64,000 bases of DNA from Acidovorax sp. NCPPB 3576. GTDB lineage: Bacteria > Pseudomonadota > Gammaproteobacteria > Burkholderiales > Burkholderiaceae_C. The stretch lies in the NCBI RefSeq assembly GCF_028473605.1, contig NZ_CP097267.1, forward strand, positions 5,200,501 through 5,264,500. Direction: 5' to 3'. The translations under genes and the position numbers were made by a program. The notes under the pieces are model-generated. The model saw nothing but the letters and a program-made list of their open reading frames with translations, was not told the origin of the DNA and searched no databases. This document shows, one piece after another, positions 1 to 8,707 of this stretch (the stretch's first letter is position 1; every line of letters begins with the position of its first letter).

Positions 1-570
1 CACACAGGCAAAGACGGCGAACGGCTTGAAGGTGGTGTTGGCGATCATTCCCCCGGCCTTGGTCAGCTCCACGAAGCCGATCACCGAGGCCAGGGCCGTG
101 CCCTTGACGACCTGCACGAGAAAGCCCACCGTGGGCGCGGTGGCGATGCGCACGGCCTGCGGCAGGATCACGTGGCGCATCTGTTCGCCGAACGACAGGG
201 CCAGGCTGCCCGAGGCCTCCCACTGGCCCTTGGGCACGGCGGCCACGCAGCCGCGCCAGATCTCCACCAGGAACGCGCTGGTGTAGAGCGTGAGCGCCAC
301 GGCGGCCGAGGTCCAGGCCGACACGTTCAGCCCCACCAGTGCCAGGCCGAAGTACGACAGGAACAGCTGCATCAGCAGCGGCGTGCCCTGGAAGACCTGC
401 ACGTACAGGCCCACGGCGCGCTCCGCCGCACGGCCGCCGGTGAGGCGCGCCACGAGCAGCAGCCCGCCCACCAGCCCACCGCCGACGAAGGCGATCAGCG
501 AGAGCACGACGGTCCAGCGCGCGGCCAGCAGCAGGTTGCGCAGGATGTCCCAGAAGGTGAAATCGACCAT
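1..570 (-). CDS. Polar amino-acid ABC transporter permease (3' part missing)
   Basis: Inner-membrane subunit of a HisM/GlnP-type amino-acid importer. Reading leftward from the ATG at 570, the frame stays open to the window edge (190 residues), so the C-terminus lies outside. It starts MVDFTFWDILRN, has several hydrophobic helices, and carries an EAA-type loop (WEASGSLALSFGEQMRHV followed by ILPQAVR) that contacts the ATPase. It lies 32 bp downstream of a second permease and belongs to the same transcription unit as the receptor gene at 1312-2121. No ATPase gene is visible; it presumably follows beyond position 1. The amino acid carried cannot be told from the sequence. Confidence 0.88.
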   Translation of the reverse strand, partial: MVDFTFWDILRNLLLAARWTVVLSLIAFVGGGLVGGLLLVARLTGGRAAERAVGLYVQVFQGTPLLMQLFLSYFGLALVGLNVSAWTSAAVALTLYTSAFLVEIWRGCVAAVPKGQWEASGSLALSFGEQMRHVILPQAVRIATAPTVGFLVQVVKGTALASVIGFVELTKAGGMIANTTFKPFAVFACV

Positions 571-602
571 CTCGCGTTCCTAGAAAAGTGCCGGAGCCAT
601 GC

Positions 603-1265
603 TCAGCGGCCGAAGAGAAAGCGCGGGCCCACCCAGTGCAGCAGCCGGCGCAGCGCGATCGAGAGCACGAGGTAGATGCCGGTGGCCACGATGAACGACT
701 CGAACGCGCGGAAGTTGCGGCTCTGGATCAGGTTGGCGGCGTAGCTCAGGTCCTGCACCGAGATCTGGCTGCACACCGCCGAGCCCAGCATCACGATGAC
801 GATCTGGCTCACCATGGCGGGCCACACCTTCTTGAGCGCGGGCGGAAGCACCACGCGCGTGAAGACCTGAACGCGCGACAGCGCCAGGCTCACCGCCGCC
901 TCGATCTGGCCGCGCGGCGTGGCCTGGATGCCGGCGCGGATGATCTCGGTCGAGTAGGCGCCCAGGTTCATCACCATGGCGATGAACGAAGCCGCCTCGG
1001 GCGAGAGCTTGACGCCCGCCGCCGGCAGCCCGAAGAAGATGAAGAACAGCTGCACGATGAAAGGCGTGTTGCGGACCAGCTCCACATAGGCCGCCACCGG
1101 CCAGCGCAGCGCCGCCGGTCCTTCGGCCCTGGCCCAGGCGCAGGCGATGCCCACGGCCATGCCCACCACGGTGGCCACGGCCGTGAGGGCCAGGGTCCAG
1201 GCCACGCCCGTGGCCAGCAACGGCCACTGCGACAGCACGGCCATGAAGTCGAACTCGATGCGCAT
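603..1265 (-). CDS. Polar amino-acid ABC transporter permease
   Basis: A 220-residue inner-membrane permease of the HisM/GlnP family, the usual length. The N-terminus MRIEFDFMAVLSQWP precedes a first helix. The EAA loop reads GQIEAAVSLALSRVQVF and is followed by VVLPPALK, the typical ATPase-contact motif. Paired with the permease at 1-570 it would form the heterodimeric pore. It sits 46 bp after the periplasmic receptor gene, so receptor and two permeases form one minus-strand operon led by a GntR regulator. Confidence 0.9.
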   Translation of the reverse strand: MRIEFDFMAVLSQWPLLATGVAWTLALTAVATVVGMAVGIACAWARAEGPAALRWPVAAYVELVRNTPFIVQLFFIFFGLPAAGVKLSPEAASFIAMVMNLGAYSTEIIRAGIQATPRGQIEAAVSLALSRVQVFTRVVLPPALKKVWPAMVSQIVIVMLGSAVCSQISVQDLSYAANLIQSRNFRAFESFIVATGIYLVLSIALRRLLHWVGPRFLFGR

Positions 1266-1311
1266 GGGCGGCCGATCAGGTCAACGGATCAGGGGATGCG
1301 GACGGCGGGGC

Positions 1312-2121
1312 TCAGACCGGCAGGTCGCCGGCGGGGCGGCCCAGCCACTTCTTGGCCATGGTGTCCAGCTCGCCGCTCTTCTTGGCGCCGGCGATGATTT
1401 CATTGACCTTGGCCATCAGCGCGGCCTCGCCCTTGGGCAGGCCGATGAAGCACGGGCTGTCCTTGAGCAGCAGCTTGTATTCGGCCTGCAGCTGCGGGTT
1501 CTTCTGCATCATGTTGCCCGCCACGGAGGCGCTGGTGGCCACGAACTGCGTCTGCCCGGCCACGAAGGCGGCGATGGTGGCGTTGTTGTCCTCGAAGCGC
1601 TTCACGTCGATGCTGGGCGGTGCGACCTTGGCGAGTTCCTGGTCTTCCATGGCGCCTCGCGTGACGGCCACGCTCTTGCCGGCCAGGTCGCTCCAGGCCT
1701 TGGCCGTGAGGGACTTGGGGCCGAACACGGCCTGGTAGAACGGCGCATAGGCCGAGGTGAAGTCGATGACCTTCTCGCGCTCGGGGTTCTTGCCCAGCGT
1801 GGAGATGACGAGGTCGGCCTTCTTGGTCTGCAGGTAGGCGATGCGGTTGGCGCTGGTCACGGCCACCAGTTCCACCTTCACGCCCAGTTTGGCGGCGATG
1901 AGTTCGGCCATGTCGATGTCCAGGCCCTGGGGCTTGAGATCGGTGCCGACGAAGCCGTAGGGCGGGTAGTCGGTGGGGATGGCGATCTTGATCGTCTTGG
2001 ATTTCAGGATGTCGTCCAGCGCCGTTTGCGCATGCACGGGGGCCACGGCGCAAACGAGGCCGGCGGCGGCCACGAGGCCCAAGGCCAGGCGGCGGGAGAG
2101 AAAGCGGGTGGCGAAGGTCAT
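1312..2121 (-). CDS. Periplasmic amino-acid-binding protein of ABC transporter
   Basis: A 269-residue receptor of the bacterial solute-binding family 3 (PF00497), the type serving polar amino-acid importers. The start MTFATRFLSRRLALGL begins a Sec signal peptide with likely cleavage after VHAQ near residue 32. The mature part opens with DDILKSKTIKIAIPTDYPPYGFVG, diagnostic for the family. The ATG overlaps the stop of the upstream GntR gene (ATGA), so the two are translationally coupled. An upstream in-frame extension exists but would bury the signal peptide and is rejected. Confidence 0.9.
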   Translation of the reverse strand: MTFATRFLSRRLALGLVAAAGLVCAVAPVHAQTALDDILKSKTIKIAIPTDYPPYGFVGTDLKPQGLDIDMAELIAAKLGVKVELVAVTSANRIAYLQTKKADLVISTLGKNPEREKVIDFTSAYAPFYQAVFGPKSLTAKAWSDLAGKSVAVTRGAMEDQELAKVAPPSIDVKRFEDNNATIAAFVAGQTQFVATSASVAGNMMQKNPQLQAEYKLLLKDSPCFIGLPKGEAALMAKVNEIIAGAKKSGELDTMAKKWLGRPAGDLPV

Positions 2122-2891
2122 AGCAAGGCTCCTAGGTAGGTGGATGCGTCGCCCGGGGACGCGGCGGGGGATGGGGAAGCGGTGGACGAATCGGAAGAAG
2201 GCGAAGGGCCTGCGGCACGCCCGGTGCGCACGGGCGCCAGCGCGCTGCGCAGGTGTTCGAGCGGGTCGGCGCTGGCCGGCAGGCGCAGGGCGGACTGCAC
2301 CGAGCCGATGTGCTCGGCCATCAGCGATTCGGCGCGGGCGATATCGCCCGCCTCCAGCGCCTCGACGATGCGCACGTGGTCGTCGCACGATTGCGCCGCG
2401 TCGTGCGACGACTGGTACAGCATGGCGATGAGCGTGGTGCGCGCGGTGAAGTCTCGCAGCGTGTCGGCCAGCAGGCCGTTGCCCAGGCACTCGGCCAGGC
2501 ACACGTGGAAGTCGCCGAGCAAGAAGCTGCGCGCACCCACGTCGGTGCCGGCCAGGGCCGCCTTCTCGCGCTGCAAGTGGGCACGCAGCTTGCGCACTGC
2601 AGCCTTGTCCACCGTCTTCAACTGGTGCAGCAGGCCCAGCTCGATCACGCGGCGCGCCTCGAAGGCCTCGCGCGCTTCGTCCTCGGAGGGCTCGATCACG
2701 TACCAGCCGCGGCGCGCGCTGACGGTGACGATGCCGCGCGTGGACAGCCGCGTGAGCGCCTCGCGCACGATGGTGCGGCTGCAGTCGAACAGCATGGCGA
2801 GCTGCTGCTCCCCCAGGCGCGCGCCGGGGGCGAGCTTCTGGGCCATCACGGCTTCGATGATGCGGTTGCTGATTTCGGTGGCGCTGGTCAT
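2118..2891 (-). CDS. GntR-family transcriptional regulator (FCD subfamily)
   Basis: A 257-residue FadR/FCD-type regulator. Residues ~5-70 hold the winged helix (ISNRIIEAVMAQKLAPGARL, then SRTIVREALTRLSTRGIV). Residues ~80-210 form the helical FCD ligand domain with metal-site-like residues in GDFHVCLAE, DDHVRIVEALEAGD and MAEHI. The last ~40 residues are Ser/Pro-rich. The ATG at 2891 is chosen; the only upstream in-frame start is a TTG at 2921. Its stop overlaps the receptor start, so it probably controls the amino-acid importer, and a palindrome just upstream suggests autoregulation. Confidence 0.88.
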   Translation of the reverse strand: MTSATEISNRIIEAVMAQKLAPGARLGEQQLAMLFDCSRTIVREALTRLSTRGIVTVSARRGWYVIEPSEDEAREAFEARRVIELGLLHQLKTVDKAAVRKLRAHLQREKAALAGTDVGARSFLLGDFHVCLAECLGNGLLADTLRDFTARTTLIAMLYQSSHDAAQSCDDHVRIVEALEAGDIARAESLMAEHIGSVQSALRLPASADPLEHLRSALAPVRTGRAAGPSPSSDSSTASPSPAASPGDASTYLGALL

Positions 2892-2922
2892 TGCCACGGA
2901 ACTACGCAGGTTCCGTGCCAAC

Positions 2923-2932
2923 TGGTATACAA
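2923..2932. promoter_or_regulatory. Candidate GntR/FCD operator
   Basis: TGGTATACAA, a near-perfect palindrome around GTATAC, lies 32 bp upstream of the GntR gene start. FCD-type regulators often bind short TGGTATACCA-like palindromes. Assignment to this regulator is inferred from position only. Confidence 0.4.
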
Positions 2933-2983
2933 GCCAGATGCACCAGTTTGGCGCCTGGCTCGCGCGCCTCGGATCAGCTCAGT

Positions 2984-4486
2984 TCAGAGCACGCCGTCCC
3001 AAGCCTCCAGGGTGGCGGAAGCCGGCGCCGGCCCGCACCAGCCCAGGTCGTCGAAGAACTGCATCCACGGCGTGCCGGGGCCGTGCTCCGGCCAGCCGGG
3101 GTCACCCTGCACCACGAAGTTCGCCCAGGCGCCGTGCATGGCATCGGCCAGGGATTGCGGCGGAGCATTGCCGGTCAGTTCGCGGCCGGTGGACGTTTCC
3201 AGGTGGTTGAAGACGAACGGCAGGTCCATTCCGTGCGCGGCACCCAGTTGGCCGCCGCATTGCGGCGAGCGCCATTCCAGTTCGTACAGGTGCACCGGCA
3301 GCCGTTGCGCGGCGGCCAGGGCTGCGATGCGACGCGCGGGCACGCGGTAGTAGTAGTCGGACTGCATGGCGCACAACATCTCGCCCGCATGATTGCCCCC
3401 CTGGCATGCGGGCAACGCCGCATACGCCTGGCGAGCGGCAGGCGGCAGGCCCGTGTCCCGCATGAAGGCGGTGACGTCATCTTGGGTGATGCGATCGATG
3501 GCGCCGCCCGGCACGTGGTACAGGCGCATTTCCTCGGCATTGCTGCCCACCAGCACCTGCAAGGCCGGGCGCTGCGGCACTGCCCACCGGCGGTGCAATG
3601 CGGCCAGCGGCGCCTGCGGGAGCACTTGCCCGTCGATCACCGGGCGCAGCGGGAACAGGGTGCGACGGCTGAAGCCGTGCCGGTCGCGCAGGGTTTCGTC
3701 TTCGGCCAGACGGTGCACAGCGAACAGCACGTCCGCCAGCGGCGCATTGCCCAGGCCCTGCGGCGTGGGCGGCACGCCCAGCAGTTGCGCCACGGCGGTG
3801 CGCACCACCTCGGCCTCCGCCGCCGTCTGGCAGGCCACGCTGGGGCTTTGCAGGATGGCGCGGTGAAAGAGGCCCTGTGCCGCCTGCATGCCCATCAGGC
3901 AGGCGATGGCGCCCGCGCCGGCCGATTCGCCGAACACCGTCACGCGCTCAGGGTCGCCACCGAAGGCAGTGATGTGGTCCTGCACCCAGCGCAGCGCGGC
4001 CTGCATGTCGAGCAGGCCCCGGTTGGCGGGCGCATCGCCACCGAAGTGCATGAAGCCGTCCACGCCGAGGCGGTATTGCAGCGACACGAACACGATGCCC
4101 TTGCGGGCGAACGACGCGCCGTCATACAGCGGGTCGCTCGCCCCGCCGCGCAGAAAGCCGCCACCGGGAATCCACACCATCACGGGCAGATGGGCACCCG
4201 CACGGGGCTCGGGTGTCCACACGTTCACTGTCAGGCAATCCGGGCCGCCGAGCATGCGGGCCTGCGCGCCGCCGCCGCGCGGCCACTGGGGCGGCACCGG
4301 CGCGAAGGCCGTTGCCTCGCGCAAACCCGACCAGGCGGCGACGGGCTCGGGGGCGGCGAAGCGCAGCGCGCCTTGCGGGGCCTGCGCATAAGGCACGCCG
4401 CGGAACACGGCAACGCCACGGTCAAGGCGCCCCTGCAGCCCACCTCCGTGGGAAAGGTGCACGCACGGCACGGTATCCAAAGTCAT
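2984..4486 (-). CDS. Type-B carboxylesterase
   Basis: A 500-residue alpha/beta hydrolase of the carboxylesterase type B family (PF00135), full length. Nucleophile Ser188 lies in FGESAGAGA; the oxyanion-hole motif PGGGF is at ~107-111. A probable acid is in GSNAEEM and the histidine in AAHGMDLPFVF. No signal peptide is visible, so a cytoplasmic esterase is likely. The start overlaps the stop of the Bug receptor gene (ATGA), placing it in a TetR-Bug-esterase operon. This suggests an ester is imported, or a carboxylate ester is cleaved to feed the transporter. The substrate is unknown. Confidence 0.9.
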   Translation of the reverse strand: MTLDTVPCVHLSHGGGLQGRLDRGVAVFRGVPYAQAPQGALRFAAPEPVAAWSGLREATAFAPVPPQWPRGGGAQARMLGGPDCLTVNVWTPEPRAGAHLPVMVWIPGGGFLRGGASDPLYDGASFARKGIVFVSLQYRLGVDGFMHFGGDAPANRGLLDMQAALRWVQDHITAFGGDPERVTVFGESAGAGAIACLMGMQAAQGLFHRAILQSPSVACQTAAEAEVVRTAVAQLLGVPPTPQGLGNAPLADVLFAVHRLAEDETLRDRHGFSRRTLFPLRPVIDGQVLPQAPLAALHRRWAVPQRPALQVLVGSNAEEMRLYHVPGGAIDRITQDDVTAFMRDTGLPPAARQAYAALPACQGGNHAGEMLCAMQSDYYYRVPARRIAALAAAQRLPVHLYELEWRSPQCGGQLGAAHGMDLPFVFNHLETSTGRELTGNAPPQSLADAMHGAWANFVVQGDPGWPEHGPGTPWMQFFDDLGWCGPAPASATLEAWDGVL

Positions 4487-5478
4487 TCAGTGGCCAATCC
4501 CAGTTTGTCGATCAACGGTTTCCAGACCGAAGTATCGCGTGCCGCCCAGGTGCGCGCATCGCCCGGCACGGAGGGCGCCAGCGTCACGTTCATGGCCTCC
4601 ATCCGCGCGCGGTAGGACGCATCGCCGCTGCGGCATTTCTCGGTCGCGGCATTGAGCGTGCCCAGCAGCGCGGGCGGCGTGCCGGCCCGGGCCACCACGG
4701 CGATCCACGCGGTGCGGGCCAGGTCCTTGGCGGCCGGCAGGGCCTCGCCGATCGAGGGCACATCCGGCAGCAGGGGCGAGCGCTGCGGCGCGAACACCGC
4801 CAGGGGCACGAGCTTGCCCGACCTGGCATGCGGCGCAGCCGTGCCGATGACCAGCGTCATCGCCTGGATCTGCTGGCCCATGAGGGCGGTGAGGCCGGCG
4901 CCCTCGCCCACGAAGGGCACGTGCGTGCCGGACACGCCCATGCGATCGAGCAGTGCCGACGTCAGCAGGTGCGCCGGGCTGCCCTTGCCGGGCGAGCCGA
5001 AGTCGAGCCCGCCGGGATGGGCCCTGGCCTGGTCCGCCAGTTGCGCCAGCCGCGTGATGCCCAGCCCCGCCGGCACGGCCAGCACCAGCGGCGTGCTGCC
5101 CAGCACCGCCACGCTGTCGAAGTCGTGCAGCGGGTCGTAGGGCGGCTGCTTGTAGACGTAAGGCGTGATGGTCATCTGCGACATGCCGATGGTCATCAGC
5201 GTGTAACCGTCGGCCGGCTGCGACTTGAGCGCATTGACGGCCAGGATGCCGTTGGCCCCCGGCTTGTTCTGGACCACCACGGGCTGGCCCATCTCCCGCG
5301 CGGCGCAGTCGGCCCAGGCGCGCGTCATGGCATCGGACGCGCTGCCCGGCGGCTGCTGGGCGATGAGCTGGATCGGCTTGGCGGGATAGGCCGCGGTCTG
5401 GGCGCCCGCCAGAAAGGCCAACGATGCGAGCGCGGCGCCGGCCAGGGCGCGCAGTGCGCCTGTGCGTTGGGGGGTCAT
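4483..5478 (-). CDS. Bug-family tripartite tricarboxylate transporter receptor
   Basis: A 331-residue periplasmic solute receptor of the Bug/TctC family (PF03401), hugely expanded in comamonads and Bordetella. The signal peptide is MTPQRTGALRALAGAALASL with cleavage near AGAQ. The mature start is YPAKPIQLIAQQPPGSASD, the family hallmark, and VVVQNKPGANG follows. The usual TctA/TctB membrane partners are absent here, as for most orphan Bug genes. It lies between a TetR regulator and an esterase and is probably coexpressed with both. The ligand is likely a carboxylate. Confidence 0.9.
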   Translation of the reverse strand: MTPQRTGALRALAGAALASLAFLAGAQTAAYPAKPIQLIAQQPPGSASDAMTRAWADCAAREMGQPVVVQNKPGANGILAVNALKSQPADGYTLMTIGMSQMTITPYVYKQPPYDPLHDFDSVAVLGSTPLVLAVPAGLGITRLAQLADQARAHPGGLDFGSPGKGSPAHLLTSALLDRMGVSGTHVPFVGEGAGLTALMGQQIQAMTLVIGTAAPHARSGKLVPLAVFAPQRSPLLPDVPSIGEALPAAKDLARTAWIAVVARAGTPPALLGTLNAATEKCRSGDASYRARMEAMNVTLAPSVPGDARTWAARDTSVWKPLIDKLGLATE

Positions 5479-5554
5479 GGTGTGTCTCCTTTTGTCGTGA
5501 TAGATGCCGGGTGCACGCGGCGCGGAACGTGCCTGGGCCAAGGCACGGCGCCGG

Positions 5555-6241
5555 TCATGCCGGGCGCGGGGGCCTGGCGCGGGGTCGGGGTTTCGATGCC
5601 GGAGCGCCCGCGCGGGCCCGGCCGTCGCAGCGCTGCGCGATGAGCGTGGCCAGGCAATCGAGCTGCGCAGCGCCAGCCTCGTCGGCCGGGCGGAACATCT
5701 CCAGCAGGCCCAGGCCGCGCAGGGTGGAGAACACCAGCCCCACGAACCCCGCGCGCTCCGGGTCGCCCGCCAGTTCGGGGAACGCCTCGAAGAACCCCGC
5801 ATGCATGCGCGCATTGAGGTCCTGGCGCAGCGCGGCGATGTGCGCCACGACCTCGGGCTGGTTGCGGCTGCCCAGGTAGATGTTCCACGCCGCCATGAAG
5901 CGCGGCTGCGCATAGACGATGTGCCACGCGGCCTGCACGAAATGCTGCGCGCGCTGCAGCGCCGGCAGCGATGCGGCGGGCCACAGCAAGCCCTCGCGGT
6001 CCTGCGCTGCGATCAGCTCGCTGAGCACGCGCATCATCAGCACGGCCTTCGACTCGAAATGGTGCTGCACCGCCCCCGACGTCATTCCCGCCGTGCGGGC
6101 CAGCTCGTGGATCGACATCGCCTCGAAGCTGCGCGACTGGATGACCTCGATGGCGGTGGCGATCAGGTGCTGCTGCGTGGCGGCGCTGCGCTCGGCATGG
6201 GTGCGGCTGGGGGCAGCGCGGCGGGGCGTGCGATGGATCAT
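5555..6241 (-). CDS. TetR-family transcriptional regulator
   Basis: A 228-residue TetR-like repressor. The helix-turn-helix lies at ~25-65 (TAIEVIQSRSFEAMSIHELA, then TSGAVQHHFESKAVLM). The C-terminal ligand domain is followed by an Arg/Pro-rich tail. It begins the minus-strand unit with the Bug receptor and esterase, 76 bp upstream of the receptor. It is divergent from the FAD-linked dehydrogenase at 6377. A clear inverted repeat in the divergent gap (6257-6276) is the likely operator, so it may control both directions. Confidence 0.88.
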   Translation of the reverse strand: MIHRTPRRAAPSRTHAERSAATQQHLIATAIEVIQSRSFEAMSIHELARTAGMTSGAVQHHFESKAVLMMRVLSELIAAQDREGLLWPAASLPALQRAQHFVQAAWHIVYAQPRFMAAWNIYLGSRNQPEVVAHIAALRQDLNARMHAGFFEAFPELAGDPERAGFVGLVFSTLRGLGLLEMFRPADEAGAAQLDCLATLIAQRCDGRARAGAPASKPRPRARPPRPA

Positions 6242-6256
6242 CGGCGGTGGACGTTA

Positions 6257-6276
6257 TACATTTCGAACGTAATGTA
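6257..6276. promoter_or_regulatory. Candidate TetR operator
   Basis: Inverted repeat TACATT-N8-AATGTA with a TTCGAA centre, 16 bp upstream of the TetR gene start in an unusually A/T-rich patch. Spacing and placement fit a TetR-family operator. Which promoter it blocks is inferred. Confidence 0.5.
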
Positions 6277-6376
6277 AATACGCGGCAGCGAGGCCGTCAA
6301 TCCCGGGCAATCCCCTGCCTCGGGGCCCCGCTGCCTACAATGAAAAACCGCACAAATCCAAGCCTGGAGACACGCC

Positions 6377-7801
6377 ATGAATGCCCCCGCCGCCGCCACG
6401 CACCTGCTTCCTGAAATCCACCTGCGCCCCGTGCCTCAGGCATTGCTCGACGCACTCGCCGCCCGCTTCGGCGCGCAGTGCTCCACCGCCCAGGCAGTGC
6501 GCGAGCAGCACGGCCGCGACGAGGGCTCGCTCAAGGCGCCGCCGCCCTCGGCCGTGGTGTTCGCCGAAACCGTGCAGGACGTGGCCGACGCCGTGAAGCT
6601 CGCCGCACAGCACGATGTGCCGGTGATCCCGTATGGCGCGGGTTCCTCGCTCGAAGGCCACTTGCTGGCCGTGCAGGGCGGCATCAGCATCGATGTGAAC
6701 CGCATGAACCGCGTGCTCAGCGTGGATGCCGACGACCTCACCGTGACCGTGCAGCCCGGCATCACGCGCAAGCAGCTCAACGATGCCATCAAGGACACGG
6801 GCCTGTTCTTTCCCATCGACCCCGGCGCGGACGCCAGCATCGGCGGCATGTGCGCCACCCGCGCCAGCGGCACCAACGCCGTGCGCTACGGCACCATGCG
6901 CGAGAACGTGCTGGCCCTGGAAGTGGTGACGGCCGGCGGCGAGGTCATCCGCACCGGCACGCGGGCCAAGAAGAGCGCGGCGGGCTACGACCTGACCCGC
7001 CTCATGGTGGGCAGCGAAGGCACGCTGGGCGTGATCACCGAAATCACCGTGCGCCTGTACCCGCTGCCCGAGGCCGTGTCGGCCGCCATCTGCTCGTTCC
7101 CGAGCATCGAGGCGGCCGTGCGCACCACCATCCAGACCATCCAGCTGGGCGTGCCGATCGCGCGCGTGGAGCTGATCGACGCGCACACCGTGCGCATGGT
7201 CAACGCCCACAGCAAGCTCGGCCTGCGCGAGGAGCCCATGCTGCTCATGGAATTCCACGGCTCGCCGGCCGGTGTAAAGGAGCAGGCCGAGGTGGTGCAG
7301 GAGATCGCGGCCGAATTCGGCGGCAACGCGTTCGAATGGGCCACCACCCCCGAGGAGCGCACCCGCCTGTGGACCGCGCGGCACAACGCCTACTTCGCCG
7401 CGGTGCAAAGCCGCCCCGGCTGCCGCGCCATCAGCACCGACACCTGCGTGCCCATCAGCCGCCTGGCCGACTGCCTGCTCGACTCGGTGACCGAGGCCGA
7501 CGAGAGCGGCATTCCCTACTTCCTCGTCGGCCACGTGGGCGACGGCAACTTCCACTTCGGCTACCTGATCGACCCCGAGAGCGCCGAAGAGCGCCTGAAG
7601 GCCGAGGACCTGAACCACCAGCTCGTCGCCCGCGCGCTGCGCCTGGGCGGCACCTGCACGGGCGAACACGGCGTGGGCCTGCACAAGATGGGCTTCCTGC
7701 TGGACGAGACCGGCGCGGGCGCGGTGGACATGATGCGGGCCATCAAGCGCGCGCTGGACCCGAAGAACATCCTGAACCCGGGCAAGATCTTCGCGATGTG
7801 A
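6377..7801 (+). CDS. FAD-linked 2-hydroxyacid dehydrogenase (D-lactate dehydrogenase type)
   Basis: A 474-residue flavoprotein of the D-lactate dehydrogenase (cytochrome)/glycolate oxidase GlcD group. The FAD_binding_4 domain at ~55-195 includes PYGAGSSLEGH and GADASIGGMCATRASGTNAV. The C-terminal FAD-oxidase domain at ~230-470 holds HVGDGNFHFGY, with putative metal/substrate histidines, and GTCTGEHGVGLHKMG. It is expected to oxidise a D-2-hydroxyacid and pass electrons to the respiratory chain. No separate Fe-S subunit adjoins it, favouring a Dld-like single-subunit enzyme. It is transcribed divergently from a TetR gene. Confidence 0.9.
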   Translation: MNAPAAATHLLPEIHLRPVPQALLDALAARFGAQCSTAQAVREQHGRDEGSLKAPPPSAVVFAETVQDVADAVKLAAQHDVPVIPYGAGSSLEGHLLAVQGGISIDVNRMNRVLSVDADDLTVTVQPGITRKQLNDAIKDTGLFFPIDPGADASIGGMCATRASGTNAVRYGTMRENVLALEVVTAGGEVIRTGTRAKKSAAGYDLTRLMVGSEGTLGVITEITVRLYPLPEAVSAAICSFPSIEAAVRTTIQTIQLGVPIARVELIDAHTVRMVNAHSKLGLREEPMLLMEFHGSPAGVKEQAEVVQEIAAEFGGNAFEWATTPEERTRLWTARHNAYFAAVQSRPGCRAISTDTCVPISRLADCLLDSVTEADESGIPYFLVGHVGDGNFHFGYLIDPESAEERLKAEDLNHQLVARALRLGGTCTGEHGVGLHKMGFLLDETGAGAVDMMRAIKRALDPKNILNPGKIFAM

Positions 7802-7818
7802 CGCGGGCGGCCGAAGCC

Positions 7819-8346
7819 ATGCCTGCGAAACGACTGGCCTTGCGCCGCCGGCGCTGGACCCTCGTTTTTTCCCTGCCGTTCACCGTGCTGATGCTGGTCA
7901 TCTGCATCTATTCGGTCTTTCTCCTGTTCACGGGAAACCCGCTGGTCACCTTCATCGCAGGGCTCTCGGCATTCGGGGCCTTCTGCGTCGGGGGCACGCT
8001 GGGAAAGACGGTGCTCCAGGCCCTCTGCGACCTTCAACCCGCGGTGATCGTCGATTCGAACGGCTTGAACGACGTTCGCGGCGGGACGGGCCTGGTGCCG
8101 TGGCACGAGATCGAGCGGGTGAAGCTCGACCTGGACGAGCAGCGCATCCTGGTGGATGTGGCGGACCATGCGGCGCCCGATCGGCGCAGGTGGATCAGCC
8201 GGGCCCGGCGGCTTCTCTCCGGCGCCGACTACACCGTGGCGCTGGCGGGCCTGAGCTACCACCCCCAGGAACTGGAACGGGCGCTGGCCTGGCACCAACG
8301 GCAGGGCGGAAATCGCCGCGCGGTCCATGGCAAGATCGACGTCTGA
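7819..8346 (+). CDS. Small membrane protein, STM3941-like
   Basis: A 175-residue protein with a basic N-terminus (MPAKRLALRRRRWTLVF), two hydrophobic helices (~14-35 and ~42-65) and a soluble C-terminal half containing VIVDSNGLND and VPWHEIERVKLDL. This two-helix plus PH-like architecture resembles the STM3941 family of unknown function; I rely on memory of the pattern. It starts 17 bp after the dehydrogenase gene and may be cotranscribed with it. The ATG at 7819 is the first that leaves an N-terminal helix intact. Confidence 0.65.
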   Translation: MPAKRLALRRRRWTLVFSLPFTVLMLVICIYSVFLLFTGNPLVTFIAGLSAFGAFCVGGTLGKTVLQALCDLQPAVIVDSNGLNDVRGGTGLVPWHEIERVKLDLDEQRILVDVADHAAPDRRRWISRARRLLSGADYTVALAGLSYHPQELERALAWHQRQGGNRRAVHGKIDV

Positions 8347-8377
8347 TCCCCTTGCGGCGATCGCCGGTTGAACCACG

Positions 8378-8707
8378 ATGTCCAAGATCCTGCTGCTCAT
8401 TGCACTGACCATCCCGCCCTGGCTCGCAGCCAGGCTGGATGCGCCCAGATGGGCCTTGCTGCTTTGCGCCGTGCCCTTCGGCCTGCTCGCGATGCGCATG
8501 GGAGACTCGGACGAGCACCTGTTCGGCGACGCGTCGGAGAAGGTCGGGCGCTTCCTGTTCTTGGCGATGGGCATCGGCGGCGTCGCGCTGGGACTGCTGG
8601 CGTGGAGCCTGCGGGGCACCGCCTCGGCCCTGGGGATGCTCTGGTGGTTTCTGCCGGTCGCCCTGGTGCTTTTGCTCGTGGGCATCGTCCGCGTCCTGTT
8701 CAAGTGA
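8378..8707 (+). CDS. Small hydrophobic membrane protein, unknown
   Basis: A 109-residue protein with about four predicted helices (MSKILLLIALTIPPWLAARL at the start, then LLLCAVPFGLLAM, FLFLAMGIGGVALGLLAW and ALGMLWWFLPVALVLLLVGI). Only one short polar loop (GDSDEHLFGDASEKV) interrupts them. No family is recognised. Its stop overlaps the next start (TGATG), so it is coupled to the gene at 8707. Confidence 0.6.
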   Translation: MSKILLLIALTIPPWLAARLDAPRWALLLCAVPFGLLAMRMGDSDEHLFGDASEKVGRFLFLAMGIGGVALGLLAWSLRGTASALGMLWWFLPVALVLLLVGIVRVLFK

